A stretch of 64,000 nucleotides of DNA from Marinoscillum sp. 108 (GTDB taxonomy: Bacteria; Bacteroidota; Bacteroidia; Cytophagales; Cyclobacteriaceae), in the NCBI RefSeq assembly GCF_902506655.1, contig NZ_LR734817.1, forward strand, positions 399,667-463,666. Reading direction: 5' to 3'. This document shows positions 17,422-25,962 of this stretch, one piece after another (position 1 is the stretch's first letter; every line of letters starts with the position of its first letter). The translations under genes were made by a program, and so were the position numbers. Below the pieces are notes generated by a model. It had not been told where the DNA came from. It worked only from the letters and a program-made list of their open reading frames with translations, and did no database searches.

Positions 17422-17603
17422 ATTTGTCAGGATTTGGTGGTTTTTAAATATACGGGGATCAGCGATTTCAAAGACACTATTCTTTTATAAGCGCATCCAT
17501 ATAACAATGACCGGTCGTAAGTACCTAACCAAACGATATCCGTAAGTCCCGAATGTTGTCTTTCGAATAATCCTTATATTTATTCATGTACAAACACTTA
17601 TTT
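17422..17603. other. Divergent promoter region, FtsX permease / DUF5777
   Basis: 182 bases, no gene. The permease promoter reads left. On the right strand TTG at 17556 and TATATTTA at 17575-17582 resemble a Bacteroidota -33/-7 pair with a short 16-base gap. Confidence 0.45.
17575..17582 (+). promoter_or_regulatory. Candidate -7 element upstream of DUF5777 gene
   Basis: TATATTTA differs by one base from the Bacteroidota consensus TAnnTTTG. Its position leaves almost no leader before the ATG at 17586 but about 15 bases before the ATG at 17604, favouring the latter start. Confidence 0.3.
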
Positions 17604-18458
17604 ATGAGACCAATCCTACTCATTCTTTTAACTCTGTGGACCTCAGTGGTCTTTTCTCAAACAGAATATGCTTACGAAATCTTTGATGATACCCGGGTTG
17701 TAAATGGTCATTCGGTTGAAACCAACCTGGAAGGTGTTCTCACATTTATCATTTCGCACCGCTTCGGCACCCTCAACCGGGGTGCCTATGAAGTCTGGGG
17801 CTTAGACAATGCCACCATGCGGATGGGGCTGGACTACGGCCTCACCAACAACCTCATGATTGGTATTGGGCGAAGCACTTTTGAGAAAACCGCAGACGGT
17901 TACCTGAAATATAGGCTCCTGGCTCAATCAAGTGGTGACCGGACAGTCCCCGTTACCATTACCCTACTGGGCACCACCGCCCTCAAAACCCTCAAAAGGT
18001 TTGACGGGATTGACCCGACGTTTCAGCAAAAGCTCTCCTACACATTACAGCTGCTTATCAGCAGAAAATTTGGCCCCAGATTTAGCGCACAGCTCATGCC
18101 CACCTACCTGCATCGCAACCTGGTGGAGGATGACGAACAAAATGATATTTTGTCTCTGGGTTTTGCCGGACAATACCAGCTGTCTAAAAACTGGAGCCTC
18201 TCCATGGAATACTATGCCACCCCCGGAAGTGCGCTCCCCGACGGGTCGGGGGCTAGTCCCGAGTATTCTCAATCCATGGCGCTAGGGGTGCAGATAGACA
18301 CCAAAGGACACGTTTTTCAGCTGCACTTTGGCAACAGTCGTGGTATGATTGAGAAATTTTTTGTGGCGGAGACTGATGGTAAATGGCAAAAAGGAGACAT
18401 CCATTTTGGTTTCAACATCACCCGTGACTTCACAGTAAAAGGCAGGAGAGTCAGATGA
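17604..18458 (+). CDS. DUF5777 family outer-membrane barrel-like protein
   Basis: About 284 residues beginning MRPILLILLTLWTSVVFS, a signal peptide (an in-frame ATG at 17586 would add MYKHLF). The mature part carries beta-barrel-like strands and the DUF5777 pattern (GVLTFIISHRFGTLNRGAYEVWGLDNATMRMGL). It probably resides in the outer membrane. Its end overlaps the cytochrome gene by four bases (ATGA), so the two proteins are made together. In other Bacteroidota these proteins lie near c-type cytochromes or YceI proteins, which suggests a role in respiration or its regulation; the exact function is unknown. Confidence 0.85.
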   Translation: MRPILLILLTLWTSVVFSQTEYAYEIFDDTRVVNGHSVETNLEGVLTFIISHRFGTLNRGAYEVWGLDNATMRMGLDYGLTNNLMIGIGRSTFEKTADGYLKYRLLAQSSGDRTVPVTITLLGTTALKTLKRFDGIDPTFQQKLSYTLQLLISRKFGPRFSAQLMPTYLHRNLVEDDEQNDILSLGFAGQYQLSKNWSLSMEYYATPGSALPDGSGASPEYSQSMALGVQIDTKGHVFQLHFGNSRGMIEKFFVAETDGKWQKGDIHFGFNITRDFTVKGRRVR

Positions 18459-19468
18459 AAAAGCACCTAACCATTTTCGGATCGCTGCTCATCTTCAGCA
18501 TAGCTATGATACCAGCAGGCTTTCAACGTTCTCTGGATGCCTCCACTCCCATTGCGACCCTCCTTTTCGACCTGGGAGAGGTAAAGCCTGAGCACTTTAT
18601 AGAAGCACCTACCACGGAAGCGATCCTGCGTGGAGAAGAGATCGTGAAACTGGGCAGGACCATAGCGCCCAATGGCTCACAAAGCAGCTACGTAAGTAAG
18701 TACTACACCTGCACCAGCTGCCACAATGTGGTACGTGAAGATCCGAACCTGACTGTGGTAGATCAGGATGCCCGACTGGAGTATGCCATGACCAATAACA
18801 TCCCATACCTCCAGGGATCTACCTTCTGGGGGATGGTGAATCGTGAGACCTGGTACAACGATGACTATGTGCTGAAATATGGTGATCTGGTTCGGAAAGC
18901 AGAAAAAAGCCTCAAAGAGTCTGTACACCTTTGCGCGACAGTCTGTGCTCAGGGAAGACCACTAGAAGACTGGGAAATGCAAAGTGTATTGGCCTACTTC
19001 TGGTCGTTACAGATGCAAATCGGAGATTTAAACCTTTCCGATTCGGAAAAAAAACAACTGGCAGGACCCACCCTCACCAACGAAGAGAAAATAGCCCTGG
19101 TCAAGTCCCAATATCTGCAAAAGTCCCCGGCCACCTTTGCGAACCCACCTGATAACAAGAAAAAAGGGTATCCTTATGAAGGAGACCCCAAACTAGGGAA
19201 GGGCATCTATGAACTGGGATGTCAGCACTGTCACAGACCTGAAGGGGAAAGTGATGTAGTGTTTGATAACAGTAACCTTACCTATAAGTGGCTGAAAAAG
19301 CACATTCCTGACAACTCAGAATTGTCGATTTATGAAATCATCAGAAAGGGTACCTATGCGGAGTATGGCCATAAGGAATACATGCCACATTACACCCAGG
19401 AAAAGATGTCTGACAGGCAGCTGGAGCATCTGCGTGCCTTTATAGAGCACCCCGAAGATGCCAAGTAG
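18455..19468 (+). CDS. Diheme c-type cytochrome
   Basis: 337 residues. Signal peptide at about 1-22 (MKKHLTIFGSLLIFSIAMI). Two haem-binding CXXCH motifs are seen: CTSCH at 86-90 and CQHCH at 256-260. Each lies in a separate cytochrome-c-like domain (about 55-190 and 245-335). The first domain also carries Cys160 and Cys164 (LCATVCAQG). Probable axial methionines lie downstream of each motif (for example EYMPHYTQEKM). It carries electrons in the periplasm; the partner is unknown. The start ATG overlaps the DUF5777 stop (ATGA), so the genes are coupled. Confidence 0.93.
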   Translation: MKKHLTIFGSLLIFSIAMIPAGFQRSLDASTPIATLLFDLGEVKPEHFIEAPTTEAILRGEEIVKLGRTIAPNGSQSSYVSKYYTCTSCHNVVREDPNLTVVDQDARLEYAMTNNIPYLQGSTFWGMVNRETWYNDDYVLKYGDLVRKAEKSLKESVHLCATVCAQGRPLEDWEMQSVLAYFWSLQMQIGDLNLSDSEKKQLAGPTLTNEEKIALVKSQYLQKSPATFANPPDNKKKGYPYEGDPKLGKGIYELGCQHCHRPEGESDVVFDNSNLTYKWLKKHIPDNSELSIYEIIRKGTYAEYGHKEYMPHYTQEKMSDRQLEHLRAFIEHPEDAK

Positions 19469-19471
19469 ATG

Positions 19472-19870
19472 CTACTGTAGCGCTATCCTCAGGGTATCGC
19501 CACTGCCCAAAAAGACCTTTGCATCGTCAAAGGAGGGTGGCCCAAAGGTACCCCGGGCGTTATTGGAGAATCCATAGCGTTCCGTTGGGATGCCAAAAAA
19601 GTTTTTATTGAGCTTGCCATCTTCATTCACATCATGCATGACCGCAAGAGCATATTCCCCTTCGGGTAAATCTATCATGAAAGTCAGGGTACCGCTCTCT
19701 CTTACTTGAATGACATAACCCTGGGTCATCTGGGACTCATCCAGATAATTCTCGCGTGTGTTGTATGCGGCGATGAGCAAATTCCCGATGGGCTTTTTAA
19801 TACCACTTATTTCCAACTTCACCTCATTGGGTGTGAGCAACAAAAGGACAATGAGGAGTATGTTGATCAT
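19472..19870 (-). CDS. DUF2141 family exported protein
   Basis: 132 residues. Signal peptide MINILLIVLLLLTPNEV. The mature part matches DUF2141: 'LEISGIKKPIGNLLIAAYNTRENYLDE', then FMIDLPEGEYALAVMHDVNEDGKLN, followed by FGIPTERYGFSNNARGTFGPPSF. It is a single Ig-like beta fold of unknown role, likely periplasmic. It ends 3 bases from the cytochrome stop (convergent). Confidence 0.9.
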   Translation of the reverse strand: MINILLIVLLLLTPNEVKLEISGIKKPIGNLLIAAYNTRENYLDESQMTQGYVIQVRESGTLTFMIDLPEGEYALAVMHDVNEDGKLNKNFFGIPTERYGFSNNARGTFGPPSFDDAKVFLGSGDTLRIALQ

Positions 19871-19884
19871 GAAAGGGCTATTTA

Positions 19885-19922
19885 TAAAAAAGCCTGACTT
19901 GATCTTTCAAGTCAGGCTTTAA
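19885..19922. terminator. Terminator of the desaturase gene
   Basis: Stem AAAGCCTGACTTGA/TCAAGTCAGGCTTT with A and T runs on both sides. It separates desaturase and DUF2141 genes. Confidence 0.85.
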
Positions 19923-19941
19923 TATATTCAAACCTGCAACT

Positions 19942-20718
19942 CTACGCTGCAGCTTTCTTTTCTGTTTTTTCCAATTTCACGGTTTTTTGCTTCGCTACCT
20001 GGATGACTCCCACAGCGTTCAGCACTTTGATCACCTGATAGGTAGGATCAATCTCATGCCATCTCACGCCACCAAAGTTTGGTCTTGAGCCATGCTTGTG
20101 GTGATTGTTGTGATAACTCTCGCCCATCATCAGGAAGTCTAAAGGCAGGAAGTTTTTGGAAGTATCTCCCACTTCAAAGTTTCTGTATCCGTAGATGTGT
20201 GCAAACCAGTTGATAATGGCTCCGTGGATAGGAGACAACAACCACTGCGCTGGCAACAACAACCACAACCACCATACATCGGCATAAAACCAATATACCA
20301 TGAAGTATGAAGTGGCCCAGAATAATCTGGAAACCCATGAGCGAGCGAATTTATCAAATGCATGCCACTGCGGCACACCCTCTGTAAATCGCTTGTCTAC
20401 GTCTACTTTTTTATTAGTAATGTCTGAATAGATGCTTTTGGTCTTCCACATCATCTTAAAGATGGTCTCATCGTACTTCGGTGAGTGTGGGTCATTTTCC
20501 GTATCTGCAAAAGCGTGGTGCATTCTGTGCATCACACCATACCCATAAGGACTCAGGTAATTGGAGCCCTGAAATAACCAGGTCAATACGAAGAATACTT
20601 TCTCCATGAAAGGACTCATAGTAAACGCTTTGTGCGCTGCGTATCTATGCAGGAAAAACGTTTGAAAGAATAGCGACAAATACCAGTGCGCTATGAAAAA
20701 GGTGATAATTACTGCCAT
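19942..20718 (-). CDS. Membrane fatty acid (acyl) desaturase
   Basis: Di-iron membrane desaturase of the stearoyl-CoA/delta-9 type. 258 residues with four membrane helices. Three histidine boxes bind iron: HRYAAH (about 24-29), HRMHHAFADTENDPHSP (about 65-81) and HNNHHKHGSR (about 208). It introduces a double bond into acyl chains and so raises membrane fluidity. It starts at ATG 20718. An ECF sigma factor gene ends 106 bases upstream in the same direction; functional linkage is possible but not shown. Confidence 0.93.
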   Translation of the reverse strand: MAVIITFFIAHWYLSLFFQTFFLHRYAAHKAFTMSPFMEKVFFVLTWLFQGSNYLSPYGYGVMHRMHHAFADTENDPHSPKYDETIFKMMWKTKSIYSDITNKKVDVDKRFTEGVPQWHAFDKFARSWVSRLFWATSYFMVYWFYADVWWLWLLLPAQWLLSPIHGAIINWFAHIYGYRNFEVGDTSKNFLPLDFLMMGESYHNNHHKHGSRPNFGGVRWHEIDPTYQVIKVLNAVGVIQVAKQKTVKLEKTEKKAAA

Positions 20719-20824
20719 TTAATTTGTTTTACTTCTGTTTTGTGAAGGGGTTCTTTCCCTCAGTCATTAGTAAAGACAAAGTCGTGGCTGGTTTGTGACA
20801 GAAATCCGAAAAATATTTTCGAAA

Positions 20825-21421
20825 TTATTTTATTTCCTTTTGCTCATCATTCAGATGATTGATCAAATCATCGAAATTTCCATCAGAACAGGCTTTTTGA
20901 AAAGCAGAAAAGTATTTTTCAGAGTCGAAAGAATAGGTGAATTTGTCAGTCTCCCGGGCTAGTTTTTCCTTAGCACGGCACACCATCTGGCGACAATGAT
21001 CCTTCTTCTTATTGAATATCTGCTGTAGCTCATCGTACTCAAAATCGAAACCCTCTCTGAGCAGGTACAATCCACGCTCCAAAGGCCCCAATTTTTTATG
21101 CAGCACGCTCAGCATGGCATCCAGCTCCTGCCTAAAGTCCAGGCTGGAGAAGTCTATTTTCTCAAAAAGTTCTGGCAGTTTCACTGATTCTAGGTACTCC
21201 TTTTTCTTTTGCTTCAGGCTATTGAGATGATTGAGGCAGTTATTGGTCACCGAGCGAATCAGATAGGCCTTGGTATTCTCTATTTTCTTAGGATCCACCG
21301 CCAGATACTTCAAAAAAGCATCCTGCACCATGTCCTCCGCATCGTGCATGCAGCCCAGCATTTTGAATGCAATAGATTGCAGCAGGGGTTGGTATAACGT
21401 GATGTTGGCTGAGTGGGTCAT
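20825..21421 (-). CDS. ECF-type RNA polymerase sigma factor (SigJ/ECF41-like)
   Basis: 198 residues from ATG 21421. Region 2 at about 5-75 (FKMLGCMHDAEDMVQDAFLKYL and AYLIRSVTNNCLNHL), region 4 at about 105-165 (KLGPLERGLYLLREGFDFEYDELQQ and the second helix CRQMVCRAKEKL). The C-terminal tail (about 172-198, YFSAFQKACSDGNFDDLINH) looks like the beginning of the SnoaL-like domain typical of ECF41/SigJ proteins but stops there, so it is shortened. ECF41 tails regulate the sigma factor. No anti-sigma gene is adjacent. The next gene is the desaturase, a candidate target. Confidence 0.88.
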   Translation of the reverse strand: MTHSANITLYQPLLQSIAFKMLGCMHDAEDMVQDAFLKYLAVDPKKIENTKAYLIRSVTNNCLNHLNSLKQKKKEYLESVKLPELFEKIDFSSLDFRQELDAMLSVLHKKLGPLERGLYLLREGFDFEYDELQQIFNKKKDHCRQMVCRAKEKLARETDKFTYSFDSEKYFSAFQKACSDGNFDDLINHLNDEQKEIK

Positions 21422-21527
21422 GGTATATTTAAAGTGCAAAGTTAACTAAGAAGTGTGAAAACTAAAGCCGGAAGGGCATTACCACAAAATATATTTGAAG
21501 ATTTGCAATTCGCATAGATTTTAGAGC

Positions 21528-22220
21528 GTGTTAGAGATACTTTATCAAGATGATCACCTGGTCGGGATCAACAAACCTCCCGGGTTATTGGTTCACAGAT
21601 CGCCCATAGCCAAAGATGCTGAAGAGTTTGCGGTGCAGCTGCTCCGTGATCAGCTGGAAATGCACGTGTATCCGGCCCACAGGCTGGACAGAAAGACCTC
21701 CGGGGTATTGCTCTTTGCTTTGGAAAAAGACATTCACCGCGCCCTGAACCTCCAGTTTGCCGAAAAGACCGTGAGCAAAACCTACTATGCCATCGTACGC
21801 GGATTCATCCCGGATGCAGGCACCATAGACTATCCACTGAAGCGGGAAGATGGCAAGGAGCAAGAGGCCGTGACTCATTTTGAATGTGTAGCGAAAGCCG
21901 AACTGGATGTTCCTTTTGGCAAACATGCCACCTCGCGCTATTCGCTTGTGAAAGTGAAACCTGAAACCGGCCGAATGCATCAAATCAGGAAACACTTTGC
22001 GCACATCCTCCACCCCATTATCGGCGATCGACCACATGGGTGTAACAAGCAGAACAAACTTTTCAAAGAAAAATGGGATCTGATGGAAATGATGTTGCAT
22101 GCTCATGAACTCACATTTATCCACCCGCAGAGCAGTTTACCTGTCACCATCAAGGCCGGCTTTCCAGACGAATTTCGCCGAATGATGATGCTTATGGAGT
22201 TTGAGATTCCCAGTGCATAA
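21528..22220 (+). CDS. truC: RluA/TruC-family RNA pseudouridine synthase
   Basis: 230 residues. Converts uridine to pseudouridine in RNA; TruC acts at tRNA position 65. Start GTG at 21528, 106 bases from a divergent sigma gene. Catalytic motif HRLDRKTSGVLLFAL contains the nucleophilic Asp. The opening YQDDHLVGINKPPGLLVHRS and the end motif GRMHQIRKHFAHILHPIIGD are typical. There is no S4 domain, consistent with TruC rather than RluD. The exact substrate is by homology only. Confidence 0.88.
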   Translation: MLEILYQDDHLVGINKPPGLLVHRSPIAKDAEEFAVQLLRDQLEMHVYPAHRLDRKTSGVLLFALEKDIHRALNLQFAEKTVSKTYYAIVRGFIPDAGTIDYPLKREDGKEQEAVTHFECVAKAELDVPFGKHATSRYSLVKVKPETGRMHQIRKHFAHILHPIIGDRPHGCNKQNKLFKEKWDLMEMMLHAHELTFIHPQSSLPVTIKAGFPDEFRRMMMLMEFEIPSA

Positions 22221-22308
22221 AACGATTCGGGGAAGATCCTGAAATTGACTTATGGGTTTCTCCCCGACATTGCCATAAATTCTCTAATATTGAAGAAAAA
22301 ACATCAAG

Positions 22309-22662
22309 ATGATCAAATGCCTGGCTATTGATGACGATCCGCTTTTCCTGAAAATGCTCATGGTGCTGTTCAATGACATCAAGTCTGCAGAACTAATTGC
22401 CACCTACAACAATCCGGTAGAGGGTATGATGGCCACTGTGAAATCCAAACCAGATGTACTGCTGCTCGATTTGGAAATGCCCTATCTGGATGGATTTGAA
22501 GCACTGGAAACCCTGGATGTACCACCAAAGGTCATTGTGATCTCAGGACACCTGAACGAACCACGGAATACCGTGATTCCTATCAGCCGGTACATCAGCA
22601 AATCTGAGGTACAATCGGCTGTGATGCTGGAGGCAGCGATCAAAGAAGTGATGGGTGTATAA
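22309..22662 (+). CDS. Stand-alone receiver-domain response regulator
   Basis: 117 residues, receiver domain only. Acidic pocket DDD at about 8-10 (IDDDPLF), phospho-acceptor Asp in LLLDLEMPYLDG, conserved KSE lysine near the end. No output domain is present, so it likely passes phosphate on or binds a partner protein. No kinase is adjacent. Start ATG 22309, end near the terminator at 22673. Confidence 0.9.
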   Translation: MIKCLAIDDDPLFLKMLMVLFNDIKSAELIATYNNPVEGMMATVKSKPDVLLLDLEMPYLDGFEALETLDVPPKVIVISGHLNEPRNTVIPISRYISKSEVQSAVMLEAAIKEVMGV

Positions 22663-22672
22663 ACTCCTCTTA

Positions 22673-22707
22673 ACAAAAAAATCCCTCATCATTATCAGAT
22701 GAGGGAC
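22673..22707. terminator. Terminator shared by receiver and CBS genes
   Basis: Stem TCCCTCATC/GATGAGGGA. A T run follows on the minus strand, serving the cystathionine synthase gene; the plus-strand side is weaker. Confidence 0.75.
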
Positions 22708-22786
22708 TGCAAGCAAAGAGTTAGTATTTATTTTATAATAACCTAAAGGTAGAAAATCCTTTAGTGATTCAAAAATGAATGCCTGC

Positions 22787-24160
22787 CTATTCGCTAATGG
22801 CCATCAACAGATCACTCTGAGTGACAATGTGCACCACATTCTGATGGTCCCTTACCAGCAACGCTTTATTCTCTTTCTGAATCAATGAGGACAGCACATC
22901 GATGGTATTGTCCATCCCCACAAATTGGAACGGAGAATCCATAATGTCGCTGACCGGCTGATTTTTGATGTCCGGGTTTTGCAATAGACTCTTGAGGACA
23001 TGGGTATCATTCAGACTGCCCACAAACTCATCGCCATCCACCACCGGCACCTGATCTATCCCGTATTGGTTCATGGTGAGAATGGCTTCTCCCACTTTCA
23101 GGTTTTTATCGATGGTCTTCAGGCCAGAACTTCCGTTACGGCTGCTGATGATATCCTTGGCCGTAGCAAACTTCCTGGTCTCCAGAAAACCATGATCCTT
23201 CATCCAGTTGTCGTTGTAAACCTTGCCCAGGTAACGTGTGCCATGGTCAGGCAACAGAATGACCATCACATCATCTTCTTTCAAGTGATCTCTGGCAAAC
23301 TCCAGTGCTCCATGCACTGCAGAACCACAAGACCAGCCACAAAACAGGCCCTCTTCTCTGGCCAGCCTTCTGGCCATCACTGCTCCATCCTTATCTGTCA
23401 CTTTCACGATGTGATCGATCATATCAAAATCCACATTCTTTGGCAGGATGTCCTCGCCAATCCCTTCGGTGAGATAAGGGTAGATTTCTTTTTCATCAAA
23501 AATGCCGGTCTCCTTATATTTCTTAAAAACCGAACCATAAGAATCAATGGCAACCGACACTACCTCCTTTTTCTGCTCTTTCAGGTATTTGGAAGTCCCG
23601 CAAATGGTTCCTCCGGTGCCCATTCCAGCTGCATAGTGGGTAATTTTTCCATCCGTGTCATTCCATATTTCAGGCCCGGTAGACTCGTAGTGCGCAAGTG
23701 TATTGGAGGGGTTGTCGTACTGATTGGGGTAAATCGAGTTCGGAATGTCCTCATTGAGTTTTTTGGCGACGGAGTAATATGACCTGGGATCATCCGGTGA
23801 GACGTTGGTGGGGCAAACGATCACCTCCGCGCCCACAGCCCGTAGGATGTCCATTTTTTCCTGCGACTGTTTATCAGCCAAGGTGAAAATACATTTGTAG
23901 CCTTTGGCCTGAGCCACCAGTGCCAGTCCCATCCCTGTATTGCCCGAAGTACCCTCGATGATGGTGCCACCAGGCTTTAGCTGCCCTGATTTCTCTGCAT
24001 CCTCAATCATCTTGAGCGCAATCCTGTCTTTTACAGAATTGCCCGGATTAAAATATTCTACCTTCACCAGTATAGTCCCTTTGATGCCCTTATTCACCCG
24101 GTTGAGCTTCACAAGGGGCGTGTTCCCAATGGTTTCTATCAGCGTATTGTAGTATCGCAT
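22787..24160 (-). CDS. cbs: Cystathionine beta-synthase with C-terminal CBS pair
   Basis: 457 residues. PLP enzyme joining serine (or acetylserine) and homocysteine in transsulfuration. The PLP lysine is in FNPGNSVKDRIAL (about residue 43), the substrate loop is EGTSGNTGMGLAL, and the Gly-rich phosphate loop is AAGMGTGGTICGT. From about residue 330 a pair of CBS domains follows (MNQYGIDQVPVVDGDEFVG and the second repeat MDNTIDVL). CBS pairs often bind adenosyl compounds. It is cytosolic. A cysteine synthase role is the main alternative, but the CBS tail favours this call. Monocistronic, divergent from the GNAT/nitrilase gene. Confidence 0.92.
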   Translation of the reverse strand: MRYYNTLIETIGNTPLVKLNRVNKGIKGTILVKVEYFNPGNSVKDRIALKMIEDAEKSGQLKPGGTIIEGTSGNTGMGLALVAQAKGYKCIFTLADKQSQEKMDILRAVGAEVIVCPTNVSPDDPRSYYSVAKKLNEDIPNSIYPNQYDNPSNTLAHYESTGPEIWNDTDGKITHYAAGMGTGGTICGTSKYLKEQKKEVVSVAIDSYGSVFKKYKETGIFDEKEIYPYLTEGIGEDILPKNVDFDMIDHIVKVTDKDGAVMARRLAREEGLFCGWSCGSAVHGALEFARDHLKEDDVMVILLPDHGTRYLGKVYNDNWMKDHGFLETRKFATAKDIISSRNGSSGLKTIDKNLKVGEAILTMNQYGIDQVPVVDGDEFVGSLNDTHVLKSLLQNPDIKNQPVSDIMDSPFQFVGMDNTIDVLSSLIQKENKALLVRDHQNVVHIVTQSDLLMAISE

Positions 24161-24281
24161 GTGTGTCTGTTGTTTATTTTGCGCAAATTTATGGAATAAG
24201 GAAACGCGCAGCCTGAAGTAAAAGATTCTTTTTCAAGAACTTTCAATCAAAACTGTCGTATGCTGGTTAATTCATATAGAT

Positions 24282-25829
24282 ATGACGAATAAAAAGGAAC
24301 CCGTTCTCTCTGGAGAACTCAATGTACAACTCAGACACTTGCAACTCTCTGACTATCCCGAGCTGCGCGAAATCATGGAACTCGCCTATAAGGGGATCGA
24401 TGAGCCCTATTGGGAAAGAATGGACATCAAGCGGTTGCTCAAGATTTTCCCGGAAGGGCAGCTCTGCGTAGAGGTAGATGGCAAAATGGTGGCTGCAGCG
24501 CTGGCCATCATAGTGGATTATAAGAAATTTGGTGACAACCATACTTATAAGCAAATCGTGGGCAATGACTCCTTCAGCACGCATGACGATGCTGGAAATG
24601 TGCTGTATGGGATAGACGTATTTGTGCATCCCGACTACCGCGGGCTCAGGCTGGGCCGTAGACTATATGATAGCCGAAAGGAGCTTTGCGAAAACCTGAA
24701 CCTCAAGTCCATAGTAGCTGGCGGCCGCATCCCCAACTATGAGAAGTATGCCAAGGACATGACGCCCCGTCAATACATAGACGCGGTGAAGAACCGTGAA
24801 ATCAATGACCCGATCTTGAACTTTCAGATTGGGAACGACTTTCACGTGAAGAAGATTCTCAAAAACTACCTGCCCGGAGATAGTAAATCCAAAGACTATG
24901 CTACCCTGCTGGAGTGGAACAATATCTATTACGCCGAGACGGAAAAGCTCATCAACGCTCCCAGAACCTACGTGCGTGTAGGTCTGGTGCAGTGGCAAAT
25001 GCGTCCTTTCAAAGACCTGGAGTCACTCGTGGAGCAGATGGAGTACTTCATTGATGCGTTTGGCGATTACCAGTCAGATTTCATCCTTTTCCCGGAGCTC
25101 TTCAATGCTCCACTCATGGCGGAGTTTAACCACCTGGGAGAGCCGGAAGCCATCAGAGGTCTGGCCAAGTATACCCACGCTTTGCGCGAAAAGTTTACCG
25201 AGTTTGCCATCTCTTACAATGTGAACATCATCACAGGCTCCATGCCGGAGATAGAGAATGAAAAACTCTACAATGTCTCTTATCTCTGCCGACGTGATGG
25301 CTCATGGGACAGCTACAAGAAAATTCACATCACACCCTCAGAGCAAAACTCCTGGGGAATGACAGGCGGTGACAAAGTAAAGGTCTTCGATACAGATGCC
25401 GGAAAAATCGGAATCACCATTTGCTACGATTCGGAGTTTCCGGAAATCTCCAGGTTATATGCGGAGCAAGGCATGCAAATCCTGTTTGTACCCTTCCTTA
25501 CAGACACACAGAATGGATACAACAGGGTGCGCTACTGTGCACAGGCCCGGGCGATAGAAAATGAGTGTTATGTGGCCATCGCGGGATGCGTGGGTAATTT
25601 GCCCAAGGTGAACAACATGGACATCCAATATGCCCAAAGTGCCATCTTCACTCCCTCTGACTTTGCGTTCCCCACCAATGCCATCAAGGCTGAAGCTACG
25701 CCAAACACCGAGATGACGGTGATTGGGGATCTGGATTTGGAGCTGCTCAAGGAGCTCCACGAGTTTGGCAGTGTAAGAAACCTAAAGGACAGAAGGCTTG
25801 ATCTTTACAATATCAAACTCAAAAAGTAG
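24282..25829 (+). CDS. Bifunctional GNAT acetyltransferase / carbon-nitrogen hydrolase
   Basis: 515 residues, two enzymes in one chain. Residues about 10-215 are a GNAT domain (VFVHPDYRGLRLGRRLYDSR is the acetyl-CoA-binding motif A). Residues about 225-500 are a nitrilase-superfamily domain with the full triad: Glu in ILFPELFNAP, Lys in YKKIHITPSEQ, Cys in GITICYDSEFPE. The substrate is unknown; such fusions are assigned as amidases acting on acylated small molecules only by analogy. It is cytosolic. Start ATG 24282. Confidence 0.92.
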   Translation: MTNKKEPVLSGELNVQLRHLQLSDYPELREIMELAYKGIDEPYWERMDIKRLLKIFPEGQLCVEVDGKMVAAALAIIVDYKKFGDNHTYKQIVGNDSFSTHDDAGNVLYGIDVFVHPDYRGLRLGRRLYDSRKELCENLNLKSIVAGGRIPNYEKYAKDMTPRQYIDAVKNREINDPILNFQIGNDFHVKKILKNYLPGDSKSKDYATLLEWNNIYYAETEKLINAPRTYVRVGLVQWQMRPFKDLESLVEQMEYFIDAFGDYQSDFILFPELFNAPLMAEFNHLGEPEAIRGLAKYTHALREKFTEFAISYNVNIITGSMPEIENEKLYNVSYLCRRDGSWDSYKKIHITPSEQNSWGMTGGDKVKVFDTDAGKIGITICYDSEFPEISRLYAEQGMQILFVPFLTDTQNGYNRVRYCAQARAIENECYVAIAGCVGNLPKVNNMDIQYAQSAIFTPSDFAFPTNAIKAEATPNTEMTVIGDLDLELLKELHEFGSVRNLKDRRLDLYNIKLKK

Positions 25830-25929
25830 GGAGAGCAAATACCTCATAAATGGTATTGTGATTGGCCCAGCTTTTGCCGACCTTAGTAAAACGATTGAGT
25901 AGCGTACATACTTCATCAATCCTCTTCAG

Positions 25930-25961
25930 ATTACGCACCTTTTTGGTGCGTAATTTTTTTG
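25930..25961 (+). terminator. Terminator after GNAT/nitrilase gene
   Basis: Stem ATTACGCACC/GGTGCGTAAT with a T run on the plus strand. It lies between convergent genes. Confidence 0.85.
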
Positions 25962-25962
25962 T

